A stretch of DNA of 64,000 nucleotides, from assembly GCA_013399875.1 (NCBI GenBank), contig VXAZ01000263.1:1262-65261 (forward strand), given 5' to 3'. Positions 9,801-24,201 of this stretch are shown here, piece by piece. The translations under genes were made by a program, and so were the position numbers. The DNA is from Gymnorhina tibicen. Its lineage: Eukaryota > Chordata > Aves > Passeriformes > Artamidae. The stretch's first letter is position 1. Each line of letters begins with the position of its first letter. The notes beneath the pieces are model-generated. The model was given only the letters and a program-made list of their open reading frames with translations, was not told where the DNA came from and did no database searches.

Positions 9801-12800
9801 CTGAGTGAATATGACCAGAAATCCGTAGAGTATGTTCCTCCAGAACAGGATCAAAGAAAATATGAAAAATAAAATTCAATCACTAATACCACCTCACTGT
9901 TTATTATTTAAAAACTTTGGGCACCAGCAAGAAAAGAGACAAAATTGACAATGTTGCCACACTTAACTTTTCCTGAGGAATTACAGAACCATGATTTCCA
10001 GATAAAATTACTTTTTGTGAAGTCTGATATATTTTAAAACTCTTTGTAACAATTCATTGCATAATTCAAATGGCCTCTGCACTACAAACAGCTAACATAT
10101 TTATGCTGGCAGGACTGTCAGTGCATTTTTGTTATAAGAAGCTTGGAGGTCTGCTACAAATAATCTCCAAAGAGTAACTCTAATTAGCGGCTAAAGTTGG
10201 CATATTTCCTGCTATCTGAAATTAGATCAGAGAGTTAGGCTGAGATGAAAAAGCCCTATTAACTCCCTAGGCTTCCAGTTCCTGTTTATTGGTGGAAATT
10301 AATGTTTTGAACTTTATCAACCATTATCTAAAGAAGTCTGGAGTCAGTGGTAACAGAGTGATTCAAGAGAGACTTTACTGCCAGCTTCTGTTGAAGTACC
10401 GTAGGCACTCTACATAAATATCCACATGAAAACTTTATTTAATGGTTACATGAAGCTGAACAATAGTCAGGAAAGATGGTTGAGTGGCCAGCATGCCAGC
10501 CTGGCAATTAAAAGGAATGGGAGACATTCCTTGCTCCAAGGTACTATTTAATCATTTCTGCATGACCTAGAAAAATTCTCTCTTTGGGGGAGGGTGAAAG
10601 TAGGGGAGATTAACGAAAGGTTGCCTATAGTTAAGCAAATCTTTGTTTTTCCTACAGCTTGTGGCTACAGAGAAGCTTCTTCAGACAAAGCAGCCCAGTT
10701 TTTTGGTGTTCAGTGACTGGAGTTAGCCTTTGAAGAGATCCATTTGTCATCTGTAAAACAGAAATAGCCCTGCTCCACCTCATGGGAACATTAGACAGAT
10801 GGATACCTTCCTCTGCTTCTTAGAGACCTCGACCTGCCCTGGACAGGCACATCAGAAGCAAACACCATAACTCTCTGCACATGGCTCTGCAGCTTCCCTG
10901 GGGCCTTTGGTGCCGAGACCAGGCTTTACATTTCCGTCTGCCTTCCACACAACTTCAGCAGCTCCGAGGTTTGCCGCAGCTGCACGTTCCTCTCCTCCTT
11001 TTAGCTCTGCACAACTTGGAAAATATTAAAATGCATAAGCTCCTTTTAAACCTCAGGACAAGGATGCGACAGGTAGAAAGACAGCAGAAAGGAAGGCACA
11101 AGAAATCATCCTCTTGGGAAATATATTTGAACCTCAGTTCTTAGAACTTCTAAACAAGGAAGATATTTGTCAAATTGTATTTTGCTCAATAAAACACATG
11201 GGAAAGGAAGCAATTTTTACATCCTGAGGCTAAGCACAGAAAACCAGTGTAATTCTAGAGTTAACATATAGACAAAGGAGGAAACATGTTATTAGGTCAG
11301 GCTACTTTTGTTCAGACAGAGCCATAGAGAATTTAGGCTATCTCTTAGTTCTGGTAATCAGCCTGAGCAGACAAATCAATGTCTAAAGCTCTTAATAGCT
11401 ACAGAATCAAATAGTAAAGTTGGGCTTATGTTTCAAAAGAAAGTTGTGGTTTAAAGCAATCCATTATCCCATTCAGTATGTGAAAATTTTCTGCAAAATC
11501 CATCTACCACAACAAAAAGATTTACAACTTAATAAAATCTGCAGTGAAACTGAATCTTCACAGCCAGTGCCAGTGTACCTTCACCCTCTCCTCCACACCA
11601 CAGAGTGTACCACACAAACCCTTGCATTTACAAGTTGAGATAACTCTTCTTCATCTTTGCTTTCTAGTATGAGTCCTTTTTTACACTCTGTCATTTTCCT
11701 CCTGAAGAGGACAGACAGGATCTGTCTAAAAACACTTTAAGGGAAACAAGAAGCATCTACCTCCTTAGCCCGGTGTTCACAGCAAAGGCAACATAACTGA
11801 ACAGCTGTCTCAGGAATGGATCCCATCCAAACAAAGAGCCCTTTTCTTAAAGTCTGACAGTGGTTAAAAGCCAAGTTGGTGGCAGCCAGAAGCCAGAAAA
11901 AATTTGAGTGTAATTTATTCTCCTGGCTACCCAAACACCCTGCTGGAGGGAATGCAGGCAAAACCCAGTTGCATACAACCAGAGTTGCAGTACCATCCCA
12001 AAGGTTCATTCCCAGGAAATTTCAGCAAGTTCTCTCAGTCCCTTCCAGCAAACAGCAGTGTATCACAGAAGGGGAAACAGCAGGTGCATCTCTGAAGTCC
12101 CATGATTGAATACAGATATATGCAGGGTGAACAAAGCAACAGGGCTGAGTTCTAGGGCAGAAGTCTGCAGAAGCAGGCTCACTTCTTTCACCATAACATT
12201 ATATGACTAAAGCAGAGCTACTTCACACTGCCAGCAGAGCAATGAGTGAATCAAATGAGCCTCCAGCAACTATCATAGGAATTTTACTTGCAGACTGCAG
12301 TACTTTGGAGAAAAGTGTTTATACAGTTACTATGAATTTCACATGTCTTTGTGGATGCTATCTGTAACCTGTATTTTTGGGGAATTAAATAATCCATTGG
12401 GTAGGAAGACCTAGACACTGGCAAGTGGTCTGCTGAAGGAAGCAATGTGCCTTCAGCCAACAGAATGTGTTTGGCTTTGGACACGCTCTGCAAAAACACC
12501 TAAGGGTGAGGGCTTAAATACTCAGGCTGAGATAGTGTCAGTTAAAGCAGCAGTGTTCTCCACTCAACCAAACAGATGGGGGCTGTTTAACAACGGAGAA
12601 TTCTTCAGCCAAAAGGAGTCAATTTCTTGCCAGAGGGCAACATGGAATCTTAGTCTCCCCTGTGAATTTAAACCAAACCTGGGGACAAGGCCAGAGTCAT
12701 CTGTTGCTTAATACAGATTTGTAATATTTTACATTTTAACCCTGTGGGTGTTTATTTTGCTAAACCTCTTCCTTTAGTGTGCTGAACTGTCGTCCCCAAA

Positions 12801-15800
12801 GGGTGTAATGAGGTAAAACCCACCAGCAAACTGTGGACTGTCTGGGAGGCCCAAGAAGCAACCTCAAGTTTAACAGAAGGCCTGCAAGGTTCAGTGCCAT
12901 GGGGATATGTAATAAGGACACTTAGAACTATTAAAAATATGTGTCTTTATGTAGAGACAGGAAATTAATACCTACAGAGTAATGTACTTTGAACTAATCA
13001 CAACAGCCTGGAGAACATTAAAGAAGAAGCATGAGACGTGTTTTTAACACAGATGGTATATGCTTTTACTAAAGGACATGTTACTATTCTGAACCAGTTT
13101 TCCAGCTGCAGTTAATAAGCTCTGGGTTCAGCTCCATTCTTGAGAACACAAAGCAGCTCTTTATGATTTCCCCACCCTAGAAATTGCTTCCCTTTGGTCT
13201 ATTCCCCATGACTGCAGTAGCCCCAAGGGAATCTTCAGCTTACTGGACATTTTTGTTATTTGACCTCTAAGATTTAGTAGAGTGACATAGAGGAGATGTG
13301 ACATCTTGAAGAAGTTAGCTTAGTATTTCCAGAACCAGGGAAAATGAATCAGGCCAGGCTGCACTCTCTGTGCTGGGAAGGCTGCTCCACAATACTCCAA
13401 GACCTTTTCCTCTGCTGAGCCTCTCCTGGTGTTCTTGACAAAAAAGCATGTCTACACCTCTAGCACAGTGAAAAAGTTCCCAACAGCTGTGGGCACTGCA
13501 TGCTCCACATCCTGCCCGCATGTGCCCAGCCTGTGCAAGAGTGCCTCCAGAGGAGCTCATGCACACTCAGGCACCTGCTGTCTTGGGTGTGCTCCAGCCC
13601 TTCTTGCACTCAACTGTGCCAGTGAAGGGACTCTTGAGACCTTGGAGCTGCCCTAAAAACCAGTATAGACACAGCAGGCATGCCAATTTCTAAACTTCCC
13701 AATGATGAGTCTGCTGGATTCTCTAACCTGAAATGCACAATAGCAACCAAGCACAAAGTGAGTGAGTGCCCAGGACCCGCTTTGGCAAACAGGCCTTGCT
13801 TCTTCTCCGCTCACACACACCACCTTTCCATTAGTATATGCAGTTAAATAACATGTTAATTCAGTTTTATAAATGGTTAGCTCTTCCCCAGCCTCTCTAG
13901 AGAGGAAAGCTGCGTGTAGTGCTGTTGTTGTTTTAATGTATACGTTGTTATTTATTTATGATGGTAGCATTAGGAAATATACCTTGTGTATGGAGCAAAA
14001 GAGACTGAATCTCATGGTGGTTTTAAAGGAACTTTGTTCCCTGCCTCTGGAATCTGCACCAAATATTCCTTAATGTGACTCTTCCACGAAGGTTTCCTGA
14101 AAAGAGATAGCACAGCTCAGCATCTAAAATTGTCATGGAACATACAGAGCAAAATTTCCGAGTACAGTAAAAGCACAAGTTAAGAAATTTTGATGAGAAT
14201 GCAACAAAACAGTTCAGCATATTTCAAATCCAATAGATACCTCTTCATGTTACCATCTTGAGTCCCATTGCAGTATTTGAATTGGGTGTGAATGTTGCTT
14301 TCAGCATGCAGGCTGTTATCTGCACCTTTCTGAGTCTCCTGTTACTGACAAGGGACCACGGTGCATGTATGAACCTAGTTTGCCGTCCTTCACCGATCGC
14401 TACGGTAGTTACAGAACTCTCTTGTAGTGCTGGGCTGGAACATTATTCTGTGCAATATTAAAAAAAAAAGCCTAAGTCCAAGTTATTATAGACTGCACTG
14501 AATAAAAATTCGGAATACTTGAGACAAATTGAAGGAATGATGTGTTAGGATTGAAGAATATTGAAATTATTCTCTAAGGCACTCAAGACCTGTGACTCAA
14601 GGGGAAGAAGAGATAGGGGAGCCTTTTTATAGAAGGTGGTAATGAGAAATCACACATTAAGTTATGGAAAGCTGCCCATTTTTTTGTACAAAGATTTGGT
14701 GCCCAGGTTCTGGAGAGTGCTAAGGAGTCACTAGAGACCAAGAAATAGCAGAGCTAGAGATATGATATTGCTGGCACCAGTGTTTGTGCAAAAAAAGCTT
14801 CATAGTCATGGATTGATGCAAGTGACACAATTGGATGATTTTTTAAATTTAATTTTTAAAAATGAAAAGAGTATTGCTTTTCACAAAAACATTTTTCCCA
14901 TGTTTCATTGCAGTGCTACAGATGAACAGAAGTAAGGTAAATCACCTCCTGTTGGATCTCAGTTTTTTACAAAAGACTTATAAGAATCATCTCTCTGCCT
15001 GTAACACAGGTAAAGTTAAATTTCTCAGTTATTTCTTTAAGTCATGTAGACATCTGAAGAAAGGCATTGCCAGAAGAGGTTTCCATTTCTGTGCACTAAA
15101 TATTTTGACTATTTTTAAGCTTAAGAGCAAATCCAAGGTCAAGATCAACCCTCACAAATTCCACAGAGCAACACAAGCAGAAATTATGAACTATACCTTG
15201 TTGGAACTGCTGGAGGTCAGGTCTGAATGAGGCATTTGCGTTTGGCAAGAGATGTTTATCACTGACTTTGTAAAGGTTTGTTTCAGCAGAATTTTCCATG
15301 CTGTTTTCATGATGGAATAGTCCCATTAACATCATCATTCAGTATCACTTTATCTCATCCGTTCTTTACTACAATCTTTATGTGCCTGGATGATGCAAAA
15401 ATTATGTTTATATGTAGCCAACCTCATTAACTCCTACACTTCACGAGATTCTACATAAAACTAATGTCACATACTGACACAGCCTTGAACAAATAAAGTG
15501 CAAGGGAAAAGACTGATGCTTTCTCTATGGTTCAATACACTAAAACTAGTGCAGCAGGTGGATTTATGGCTACCCCCATACACATGTGTCGTAAGAAAGC
15601 GCAGCAATGAACTTTCCAGTGTTAATGTAAAGCTTGTGGAATGCAGTTAACAGACTGGTTTGGCCAGATGTTGAAAAAACTCCATCGGCTTCTTCGCCTC
15701 AGTGCTAAAGCACTTCTGATAAAAACCAGCACAAATGTAGGGTTAGACTCCCCCAAATTCACCCAAGGTATGGTCTCCAGTTGACTGAACTCCTCCTTGA

Positions 15801-16855
15801 AAAATAAATGCTGTACATTAATCTCACCCCAAAATACCAACATAGGATTCTAAGTTTACTACTCTCAGAGCACTTCAGACCAGGTCACCTCAGAGTCAAG
15901 GAAGACTAGAAGTGGTTTTTCAGCACATTTGAGAGTAAACAGCGAGCAAAGACAATGCTAATAAATTTCTGTCGACCCCTAAAAACCCTAATTTCAGATA
16001 TAACCATTGTCTCTGGTTCAAGGATCCACTATTGCAGTCAAATATCTTTTCTCTTTGGTAGTGCAAATGTAAGAAGAGTAAATATTAAGAACTATTAGGG
16101 ACTCTGCCCAACTGTATGGATGCTTCTATGGGGGAAAATCCTACTTTTGTTGGATTGCGTACTTTTGCTTCTGCTCCATGGCATAAATGTCAAGCGAGAC
16201 AAATAGAAAAAGGCCCAGGGACTGAATCTTTCTAACTGCCAAAGTACTTGCAACACACTGCAACATCTGTACTTTTCCTGGATCAAACCTCACCAGTATT
16301 ACAGAATCTGCTTCTGGAATTGGCTGAAAAGCACAGCTGATTTAGCCAGACCAGAACTCCAGATCACACTCCCAGATCGGCATGTTGGCTCAGCTTTTTG
16401 ACAGCAGTGCAGGAAACTGGTGATTATTTTTGTCATTAAAAGAAATGCAGATGGTATATAGCTGGAGTACTGCTATCAAGTTCCAGCCTATAGCCCTTCT
16501 AACCCGCCAGCCAGGAACCTCCATATCCCCACAGCACTCAACAATAAATTATTGTTTATATTATCACAAGTCATATTCTTTCCCTTAAAACTTTTTTTCA
16601 AGGACTCCACAACTGACACAGCTAGGAAAATGCTAATTTTACTGCAGCAAGTAAACAGAGGTCTGATTCAGCTCTCCTCAGTACTGGGTGCAGAACAGGA
16701 TTTTGCCATCAGAAAGATGGAGGGATAGGACAAGTATTGGACTGGCCTCCAATGGGAAAAGGAGGGTAAGGAACAGGCCTGACCAGAGAGCCAGGCTGAG
16801 CATCCTGGAATGTGTTGCTGGCAGTTTCTTATGTAGAGGAGAAATAAAAAGTTTT

Positions 16856-17398
16856 TACCATGGTGGATTGACACTAGCCAGGAGCCAAATAACCACACAG
16901 CCTCTAAATCACCCCACCCTGTTTACTGGGAGGAGGGACAAAATATGAAGAGCAAAAGCCAGAAAACTCATAGGTCAAGCTGAAGACAGTATAACAGCTG
17001 AAGGAAAGAAGAAATAAAGCAGCAATTGAAAGGCAATCACTCACCAACTCCCACAAAGCAGACTGATGGCCCAGCCAGTCTCTGAGCAATGGCCACCATG
17101 GAAAAGAAAGCCCTCACCTCCTTCTAGCTCTACCCCAGCTTTTATTGCTGGACCTGTTGTTACATGGTATAGGATATCTCTTTGGTCAATTCAGGTTGGT
17201 CGTCTGCTGTGTCCCTTCCCAGCCACCAGCCTAGTCCTTGGTGGAGCAGGAAAACACAAGCTGTGACACTGCAAACATTGGTTAGCCATAGCCAAAACAC
17301 CAGTGGGTTATCAACACTGTTTTAGCCACAATTCTAGACACAGAACCACAGAGGCTGATATGAAGGAAGTTATCTCCTGCCCAGCCAGACCCAATACA
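16856..17398 (-). repeat. Old solo LTR, avian ERVL type
   Basis: On the minus strand it starts TGTATTGGGTCTGGCTGGG and ends in CACCATGGTA. It follows, base block by base block, the common passerine ERVL LTR pattern that I recognise: a TGTACTGGTTTTGGCTGGG-like start, a block like CAGTGTTGATAAC, a block like GACCAAAGAGATATCC, AGCAATAAAAGCTGGGG with an AATAAA (17141-17146), and a late CTGT-rich end. It is quite diverged: the terminal TG/CA at the left edge has decayed and no target-site duplication is visible. No internal viral sequence is attached. Confidence 0.78.
17141..17146 (-). terminator. LTR poly(A) signal AATAAA
   Basis: AATAAA on the minus strand in the context AGCAATAAAAGCTGGGG, a well-kept block of this LTR family. 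Confidence 0.6.
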
Positions 17399-20300
17399 TC
17401 AACTTAGGCAAAACCAATTCCCCAGGATTCCTCTTAACTTTTAGCTTGAATAAAAGAAAAGGAAGAAAATCAATGTCTTCCTTGGTAACACAGTGACTAA
17501 AGTTGTTTTCCAAACAAATGGGCAATTTGGGAACAATATTACCACACAATTCATCAGACTGGCAGAGCAGATTGAAGTGCTAATCCATCATTTCCTGATT
17601 GCATTAAGATATGCAGGAATTTGGGATCAGGCAGTATGCTGTATACAACAACTGAGGAAGTTTGAAACTGTACCCCCAAGAAAATATCACTCACTCTAAC
17701 TGGGACATAATCAAGGACGGTTGGTGTGTTCCTAACCAACATCATTTTTATATATGGCTGTGTAAAATACAATATCTAAAACGCAGGCTGTCTGGTTTGG
17801 CATCCAGGCCTCTGGACTATGTCTCTTTTGGGACAAAGCAGTGTTGCTTGCCAGTCAGTGATGTATCATAGTTGTTCCTACATTAAATTGCACAGCATCG
17901 TACCATGAAAGTTTTTCTTCAGTGCTTTACACTAGTTGTCACTTATTAACCAAATCATTTGAAACACCAATGTAAAACCCGCTAAAATCAAGTAGCTATG
18001 GTTGTGGGATTACAGCTCTTCAGACCAGGAATCCAGGACTTCTAAAGGGAAAGAAGGGTGCTGCATAAAATACTGGTGACTGTAGTCAACCAAAGGGTGT
18101 GTGGGGGGAATAATTAAATAATGGGATCCTGCTTCATCAGACAGGATAATTAAAAATGAAGACAAGGAGATCAAGTTCTGTAGATTGCTCAATGGTGCAA
18201 GATCACAGCCATAGGTGGAAGGTGAAAAAATACAATATTTCCACAAAAAGGGGTACAATTTCTGTTTGATATAGATCTTAAAGTTGTCAGAGTACCAAGA
18301 AGTTGAGAACAGACATGGTAAAACCGAACTTCACAGACAAACCACTGCTAGATGACAAACTGAGGACTCTTTGATGGGAAAGATATGACCATAGAAACAA
18401 CTTTTCTCTTCTAGTGCAGCCAGCTCAGGGCAAAACAAAGGCATTGCAGATGCCAAAAAGGAAAATATTGAGGGCCCTCCTATACTGCCTGGTGAGAACT
18501 CAGGTACCCACCTTTCTAGTCTCCGATCTGTTACAGTTTTGCAGAGTAATCCTGGCCAAATCATTGCAGAGCAAAACTGAAGTGACAGAGCCCTTCCCAG
18601 ACCATCATGGGGAATTTTGCAATCTGCAAAACATTTGAAATGTACAGAAGCCTTAAGTACTCTGTGGCATTCATCCCCAGCATGAATGATCTTCTTCATG
18701 GTGGCAATTTTTGCCCTTTTCCTGAGGCAGAGGTGGAAGGAGGATATCAACACAGCTACTCTAGACACAACATTTTATAATGCAGTCCATTGCTCTGCTT
18801 GATTCTGGGGTAAGATTCACTGAAGGACCTGGGGACTGAAGTATGCCCAGAATAATTTGGAGAACATTTAAATCTTCTCTTTGCATGACACATAACAGGC
18901 ATCATAAGTGAAGGGCTGGTGTCACAGATCCTGGGTGGATCCAGGGAACACACTCTTTTACACTACAGGAAAACTACAGGACCAGTTGTTTTTCTGGAGG
19001 TGGTGATGACATTGATTGGAGAAGGAGGAGACTGGTTCAGTGCTCTGTCTGTAGGCTTGCAAATATGTTCTTTTCACTTATCCTTGTCCCAGGAATGTCG
19101 GCTCCAAGCCTGCCTGGAGGAAACAGAGAAAAACTTTCACTCCCCATGTATACGATATTACAAATGGAGCATTAATTCCCTTGGTCTTAAACTTAACAGG
19201 TATTATAAAGGTTAAGAAAACCATTTTTAGGTTGAAAGAAAGCAACAAAGCATTCTTCAGTTCTTTATTCAAGTCAGTTTTTTTGAAGGAAAAACCTTGG
19301 AAATGGAAGCAGGGCATCTCACCAGCTCAGCTGAATAAAAGATCAGAAGAGGAAAAACTGTGTGAAAAAATTCTCCACCCAGAACTCAATCTGCATTCAA
19401 ACTCAATTTATAGATGAATGAATGATGGAAACCAGCTTAGGACAAGCAAGCTCCAATCACCATCATTATTATTATATAAGAAAATACCATCACAGCACTC
19501 AAAATACTCACTAAAAATAACACTGTCGGCCCAATTCTTCCTTTACAGTAACTTTATGTTTATGCAATTTCAGTTTGTGAAAGATGCATTAAATTTCATG
19601 ACCACCTACAAAGAAAACAATACCTTATTTGAATTATATGCTTGCATTTTAAGATCCAGGAATTCCAGTGCTGACCCAGCACAAGACAACTGATTTGCTC
19701 CTGAAAATGTATTTAAACAAAGGAAACCATTTCTTTGTCTACTCTCTATCCTGATACTAGATTTAAAAATGCTATGCTTAGTCTCTAGCAAAAGCATAAT
19801 CACATGCAGGTATGCTTTAATTATAACTAATCTATTTATTATTATGGATCTAAAAGGACCCAGAAAAATGTATGGGGCTCTCTAAAGCTGGAGAGATTAA
19901 AACATAACATACAATGCAGGAGACTGATGTGAAATATTTAATGCAAGGGAAGCTTTGGTGACAGCAAAATCAGGACTGACATAAATGGTAACAAAGACAT
20001 TGCAGAACAGAATGAGTTCCAAATTTGAGGCAGCATTTATCATGGAAAACTGAACTTCTGGTCCCTGGGACTGGAACATGGGAAAGGCCAACTACTAAAA
20101 TGGCCAGAATAATCGAGCAGTGTTGTCATTAAGAACAGACCAAAACAATTATTTTTTTTTCTTGTAAATCTAGAACATGTACCACAAAAATTCCACACAT
20201 GGAGTTTCCTCTGTTGCTGCAGCCGACCTAACTGGCACCTGGCTAAATATTCAGAAAACGTGGTTGCCTTTGCATATCAATGCTACAACTGAGTTAATGA

Positions 20301-23300
20301 AACAGTCTAATTTACAGATGCAGGGATACTGAAAAACTCATTTGTATAGACACACTCCTCCCCCAACTGCACAACATATTCAGTTGTTGCTCATGAGTGT
20401 TGCTCAGACAGCATTCCTGAGTGGTCCCAGTAACTCGCATCGTGTGCTCATTGCTGCCACAGAGCCATCTGCTTCCTGACCGAATGATTCCCAGGCCACA
20501 GGCAGCCCTCCCATGTTCTGATTCAAACATATAAATATTCACACCAGCATTCACAGATGGATATATGTTGGCAAGAGTATCTATAACACTTTCCTTCCTT
20601 GGAACTAAAACTTTTTAGGAAATAAATCTGTTGCGGTAAGAGAAAAGGGGTCAGGCATTCTGTAAAGCAATTGTATGTGAGTGTATACTTGAAAACCTTC
20701 TTTTTTTTTAAATGATACTCACCCACCTTTAATCACAGTCATTCCACTTAAAAGAGGAAAAAAACCAGTCACAGCAAAACCTTTTTCTTATCACATGCCT
20801 CTCCATCACATCTGTCACTCCCAGCGCTTTTCCACCTAATAACTCTCAAACCCTGCCAACAAGAACAATCCTCAAACAAATCCTGAAACCTAAACAAACA
20901 GAACTAATCTATTGAAATTTTAAAAGGTTGTAATGTCATAACAGGCCTGTACACATGTAATACCATAGTGATGTTAAAAGTTGAGTTCATCCAAGGCCCC
21001 CAACCCTGAAGCCTGTTTATTTGTAACAGTTGTCCATTGCATTTCACATTGCTTTTGTTCTTCCTTTATTTGTGTGTCAAATGCCTTTGATGAAAGAGGT
21101 AACTAAATATTTCCAAAGCTATTTGCAGTTAGTGTTATGGTTTTATTAAAGTAAATAATACAGTAACAAAGCTCAACTGTCTGATTACCCCCCACCCCAC
21201 CTTTCTCTCTTTTTTTTCCCTTCTAAGTGAGAGGACCTAGTTTCAGCTTTGCCCTTGAAAATCAGGTGCACAATGTGCTTTGAATTCAGTTTGCACTTAC
21301 AGCACACATGCGCACAGCTGTCATCCCGCTCCGGTAGCAAAAGCAGACTAAGCTCAGAACAGCAAATGCCCATGACCTTGAGAATTATCAGTACTGTTGT
21401 AACACTTGATGTGTAGGCACACGCAGGAAGTTAAACCATTAGAGTCTGTTCCTCACAGCTATTGTTGTATCTCCTGGAAGACTGAGGAATACTATTTTTA
21501 AAACTGTCTAGCTTCAGGGTCAAAATGTACTTGCACAAAACTCTTAGCTAATGGTTCTACTCTCTTGCAGGTATTTAGTGACTTTGGTGGGTTTCCTTTA
21601 CAGAGAAGAGACTTGGAAATGACAGTGGTATCTGCATAAAACCATAATCAGATTTGCAATATGGAGCATGGTGGTTCATATATACACTAAAACGAATCGA
21701 AGTTTCAGTTCCCAGGCAGGTCTGTACTCAGTAACAAGTTCCCGAGGAAAGGAACTGGTGTAGCGGAAATTCAAGGAAGCCCTTTTCAAATCTTCATACT
21801 TCCCTTCCAGATCCATTTTTATGTGCTTGAGGCCAAAGAATATTTTAAAAATTAAACCTTAACAAATAAAAACACTCTTGCACTTGAGAAGACAGTGAAG
21901 GGAAAGGAAGGCACACAGCCATATGGAGCACGGGGTTGTGTCCAGCCAAAGTTCATGATAGGTCTTGGTTCTCTCTAAATTTCAGCTTCTGCTGGATTCT
22001 TTGTGTAACAGCCTCACATCTAGCTGTTAAAAAGGCACAGAATATCCTTTAAATAAATGAGCTACGTGACTGTCGCTCTTCCACTTTTCTCACAGCATTG
22101 CATATTTAATGTTTCTCTTTAGGCTGCAGATCCTGAGAGGATAAGGGAACGATAAGGCAAAATTTTCCATTTCCATTAGAAACCACTTCTTTTTATCATC
22201 CCCGGTTTCAGAGAAAATGCTCTCACAAATGTATTTCAAAAGCACTCTATAGGCTGAGAAACTGGGGAGGAAGGAAATCCAAAGTGTGTTATTGTATATA
22301 ACCCCGCATTATGGGGCTGGGGGCAGGGAGGGGGGACAGAAGCATCTCACAGCGTGACAAGTGATGGAACTAGTTGGCAGTGTGACCTGACTTTGAAGAC
22401 GGTCTGCAAACAACAACCTTCATTTCATGTACTGCTGTTTCAGATGCAAAGGATGATACCTCAGGTGACAACACTGCTTACGATGCCACTCAGGCAGAAA
22501 AGAGAGGACGGCTCACACAAGCAAGATTTACATCAGGCTTGGTTTGTATCATTCAAACTACCTGTACATCATTCATGGTGGTTCAGGCTACCAAAGGTGA
22601 GCTCAAAAAGCTAAAATTTAAAACTCCAAACCTTTTGTGCTATACAGCAAGGTTACAATAAGGTGTAATTCCTTCTGTTTGGAGAGAGAACTCGACTTCC
22701 ATAAGCCTGGGAAACCAATAAAGCAGAAGTGTTCCAAATAGACGTTACAGAAAAATGCACAAAGATAGTGCGGAAAAGAGACAAAGAAGGGGCAGATGGT
22801 TGTGAAGGGCAATCCAGTCTCTCTCTACACAGAGGTGTTATTTGCTAGCAATAGCTTTATTAATGGCACTATCAATCTCTCATTCAATATCACAGAGTAT
22901 TTTTGCCACAATTACCCAGTCTCTCAGCTGAGCTGTATCAGGGGAAGCTGTATCTGTGACTGGCATGCTAAATTTGGGTGTCACACTGACATGCTTAGCA
23001 CAGGATGAAATGTCTGTGCTAGAAGCTGCAGAAGCTGCAAGTGGAGCTGTGTTCACATCACCAACAGATGAAGCACACTAGAGCCGGGGGCAAGGCATCA
23101 AATCAAGCTGAACCTGCTCTGCTGGACTCGCTCACTTAGTCCCAGCAGCAGTGCTGGTCAGGGCCAGCAGCAGAGTGGTAAAAAAGCACTGGTAGCATCA
23201 TGGGTAAGCATGGCACTGGGAGCACATGGAGCAAGGCGTGTGGGAGGGGAATGACCAGGGGAGATAAGGAGGCAGCAGGAGCCATTTCAGACAGCAGAAG

Positions 23301-24164
23301 TGGGACACTGGCTTGAAGAGAGCAAATACGAACAGAGCAGAAAGTGAGGCAGTCACAACTGTGGGTGTTGTTCTGAAAGATTTGGGAAGCTGCAGTCAAT
23401 TAATTTATCCCTTCAGCTGCCATCGCCATCAGAGCCCAGCCAAGGATAGCAACGGTGGAGAGTTTGGGCAGGAGTTTGCCAGTCTGGACACAGCCCACAG
23501 TTCTATTATATCTCTCTATAATGAAGCGTTTCATTGGTGCCAAGACAGTTCAAAGAGCAGACACTCTGAAAACAGGATTCTCAGCTGCGCTTTCCAGCAA
23601 ACTGCCTCACGAGCAGGACTCACTCACAATTAGTTACGTTGGCAGCCAGCATTGCATTGCACCTAGTGAGACACATCCAGTAACTGAATGTGACATGCCA
23701 CCATAACGACAGATCAAACTTAGGACATTCCAGAAGACAAAGTGCTACAATACGAGGGGCTTAAAGAGGCACTAAAGAATTTATGGGGAATGAAACGCAG
23801 CTTCAGGGAGGGTGATGAAATTATCAGCCTCACCAAGAGCAAACACAGAGCCAAATGGCAGGATCATGTAATCCTGTGCTACTGACAGACAACCTTGTTG
23901 GGAGTCTCAATACATTCATCTTCTTAATTGAAGCTGAGCTGAACTGATTTGATCACATTAGTACTGCCAGACAAAAAACAATCAGAAAGAAAGTTTTTAA
24001 ACTTTTTTAAGTGCTTGAGATTTTTTAAATTAAGAATTATTGGTAATTGCAATTCATGAGTAGGAGCTGGTAGAAGTTTATTCATCAACTCTTCCTTTAT
24101 GTTTTTCAGTATAGATACATATTTTTAAAAGATGTTTGGTTTCCTTTAAATGTTTTCAAATTTT

Positions 24165-24201
24165 CACACACACACAAAAAAAAAAAAAACCAAAAAAAAA
24201 C
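24165..24201. repeat. (CA)n / poly(A) simple repeat
   Basis: CACACACACACA runs directly into A-rich sequence interrupted by CC. It is either a simple repeat or the tail of a lost retroposed copy. No element body is recognisable upstream. Confidence 0.9.

Larger units (their letters stand above)
5079..16855. other. Long unassigned region, no gene recognised
   Basis: Non-coding-looking AT-rich sequence with one GC-richer patch at about 5690-6080. All open frames are short, lack recognisable domains and often overlap frames on the other strand. The longest is 14862-15230 (+, 122 aa), Lys/Leu-rich and AT-driven. A splice-acceptor-like stretch ends near 10658 (TTTTTCCTACAG) but no supported exon follows. 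Weak resemblance to an ancient CORE-SINE (MIR-like) tail is seen near 10743-10787. Confidence 0.5.

Noticed and set aside
14862..15230. Plus-strand frame of 122 aa
   Set aside because: Lys/Leu/Phe-rich from AT-rich DNA, overlapped by a minus frame, with no motif or splice context.
18331..18768. Minus-strand frame of 145 aa, the longest single frame outside the provirus
   Set aside because: No recognisable domain, mixed Cys/His-rich composition, a start without context, and overlap by a + frame (18414-18638). Such a length is expected by chance in 64 kb.
23313..23706. Plus-strand frames of 106 and 83 aa
   Set aside because: No recognisable protein, no exon signals at the edges, and opposite-strand frames nearby.
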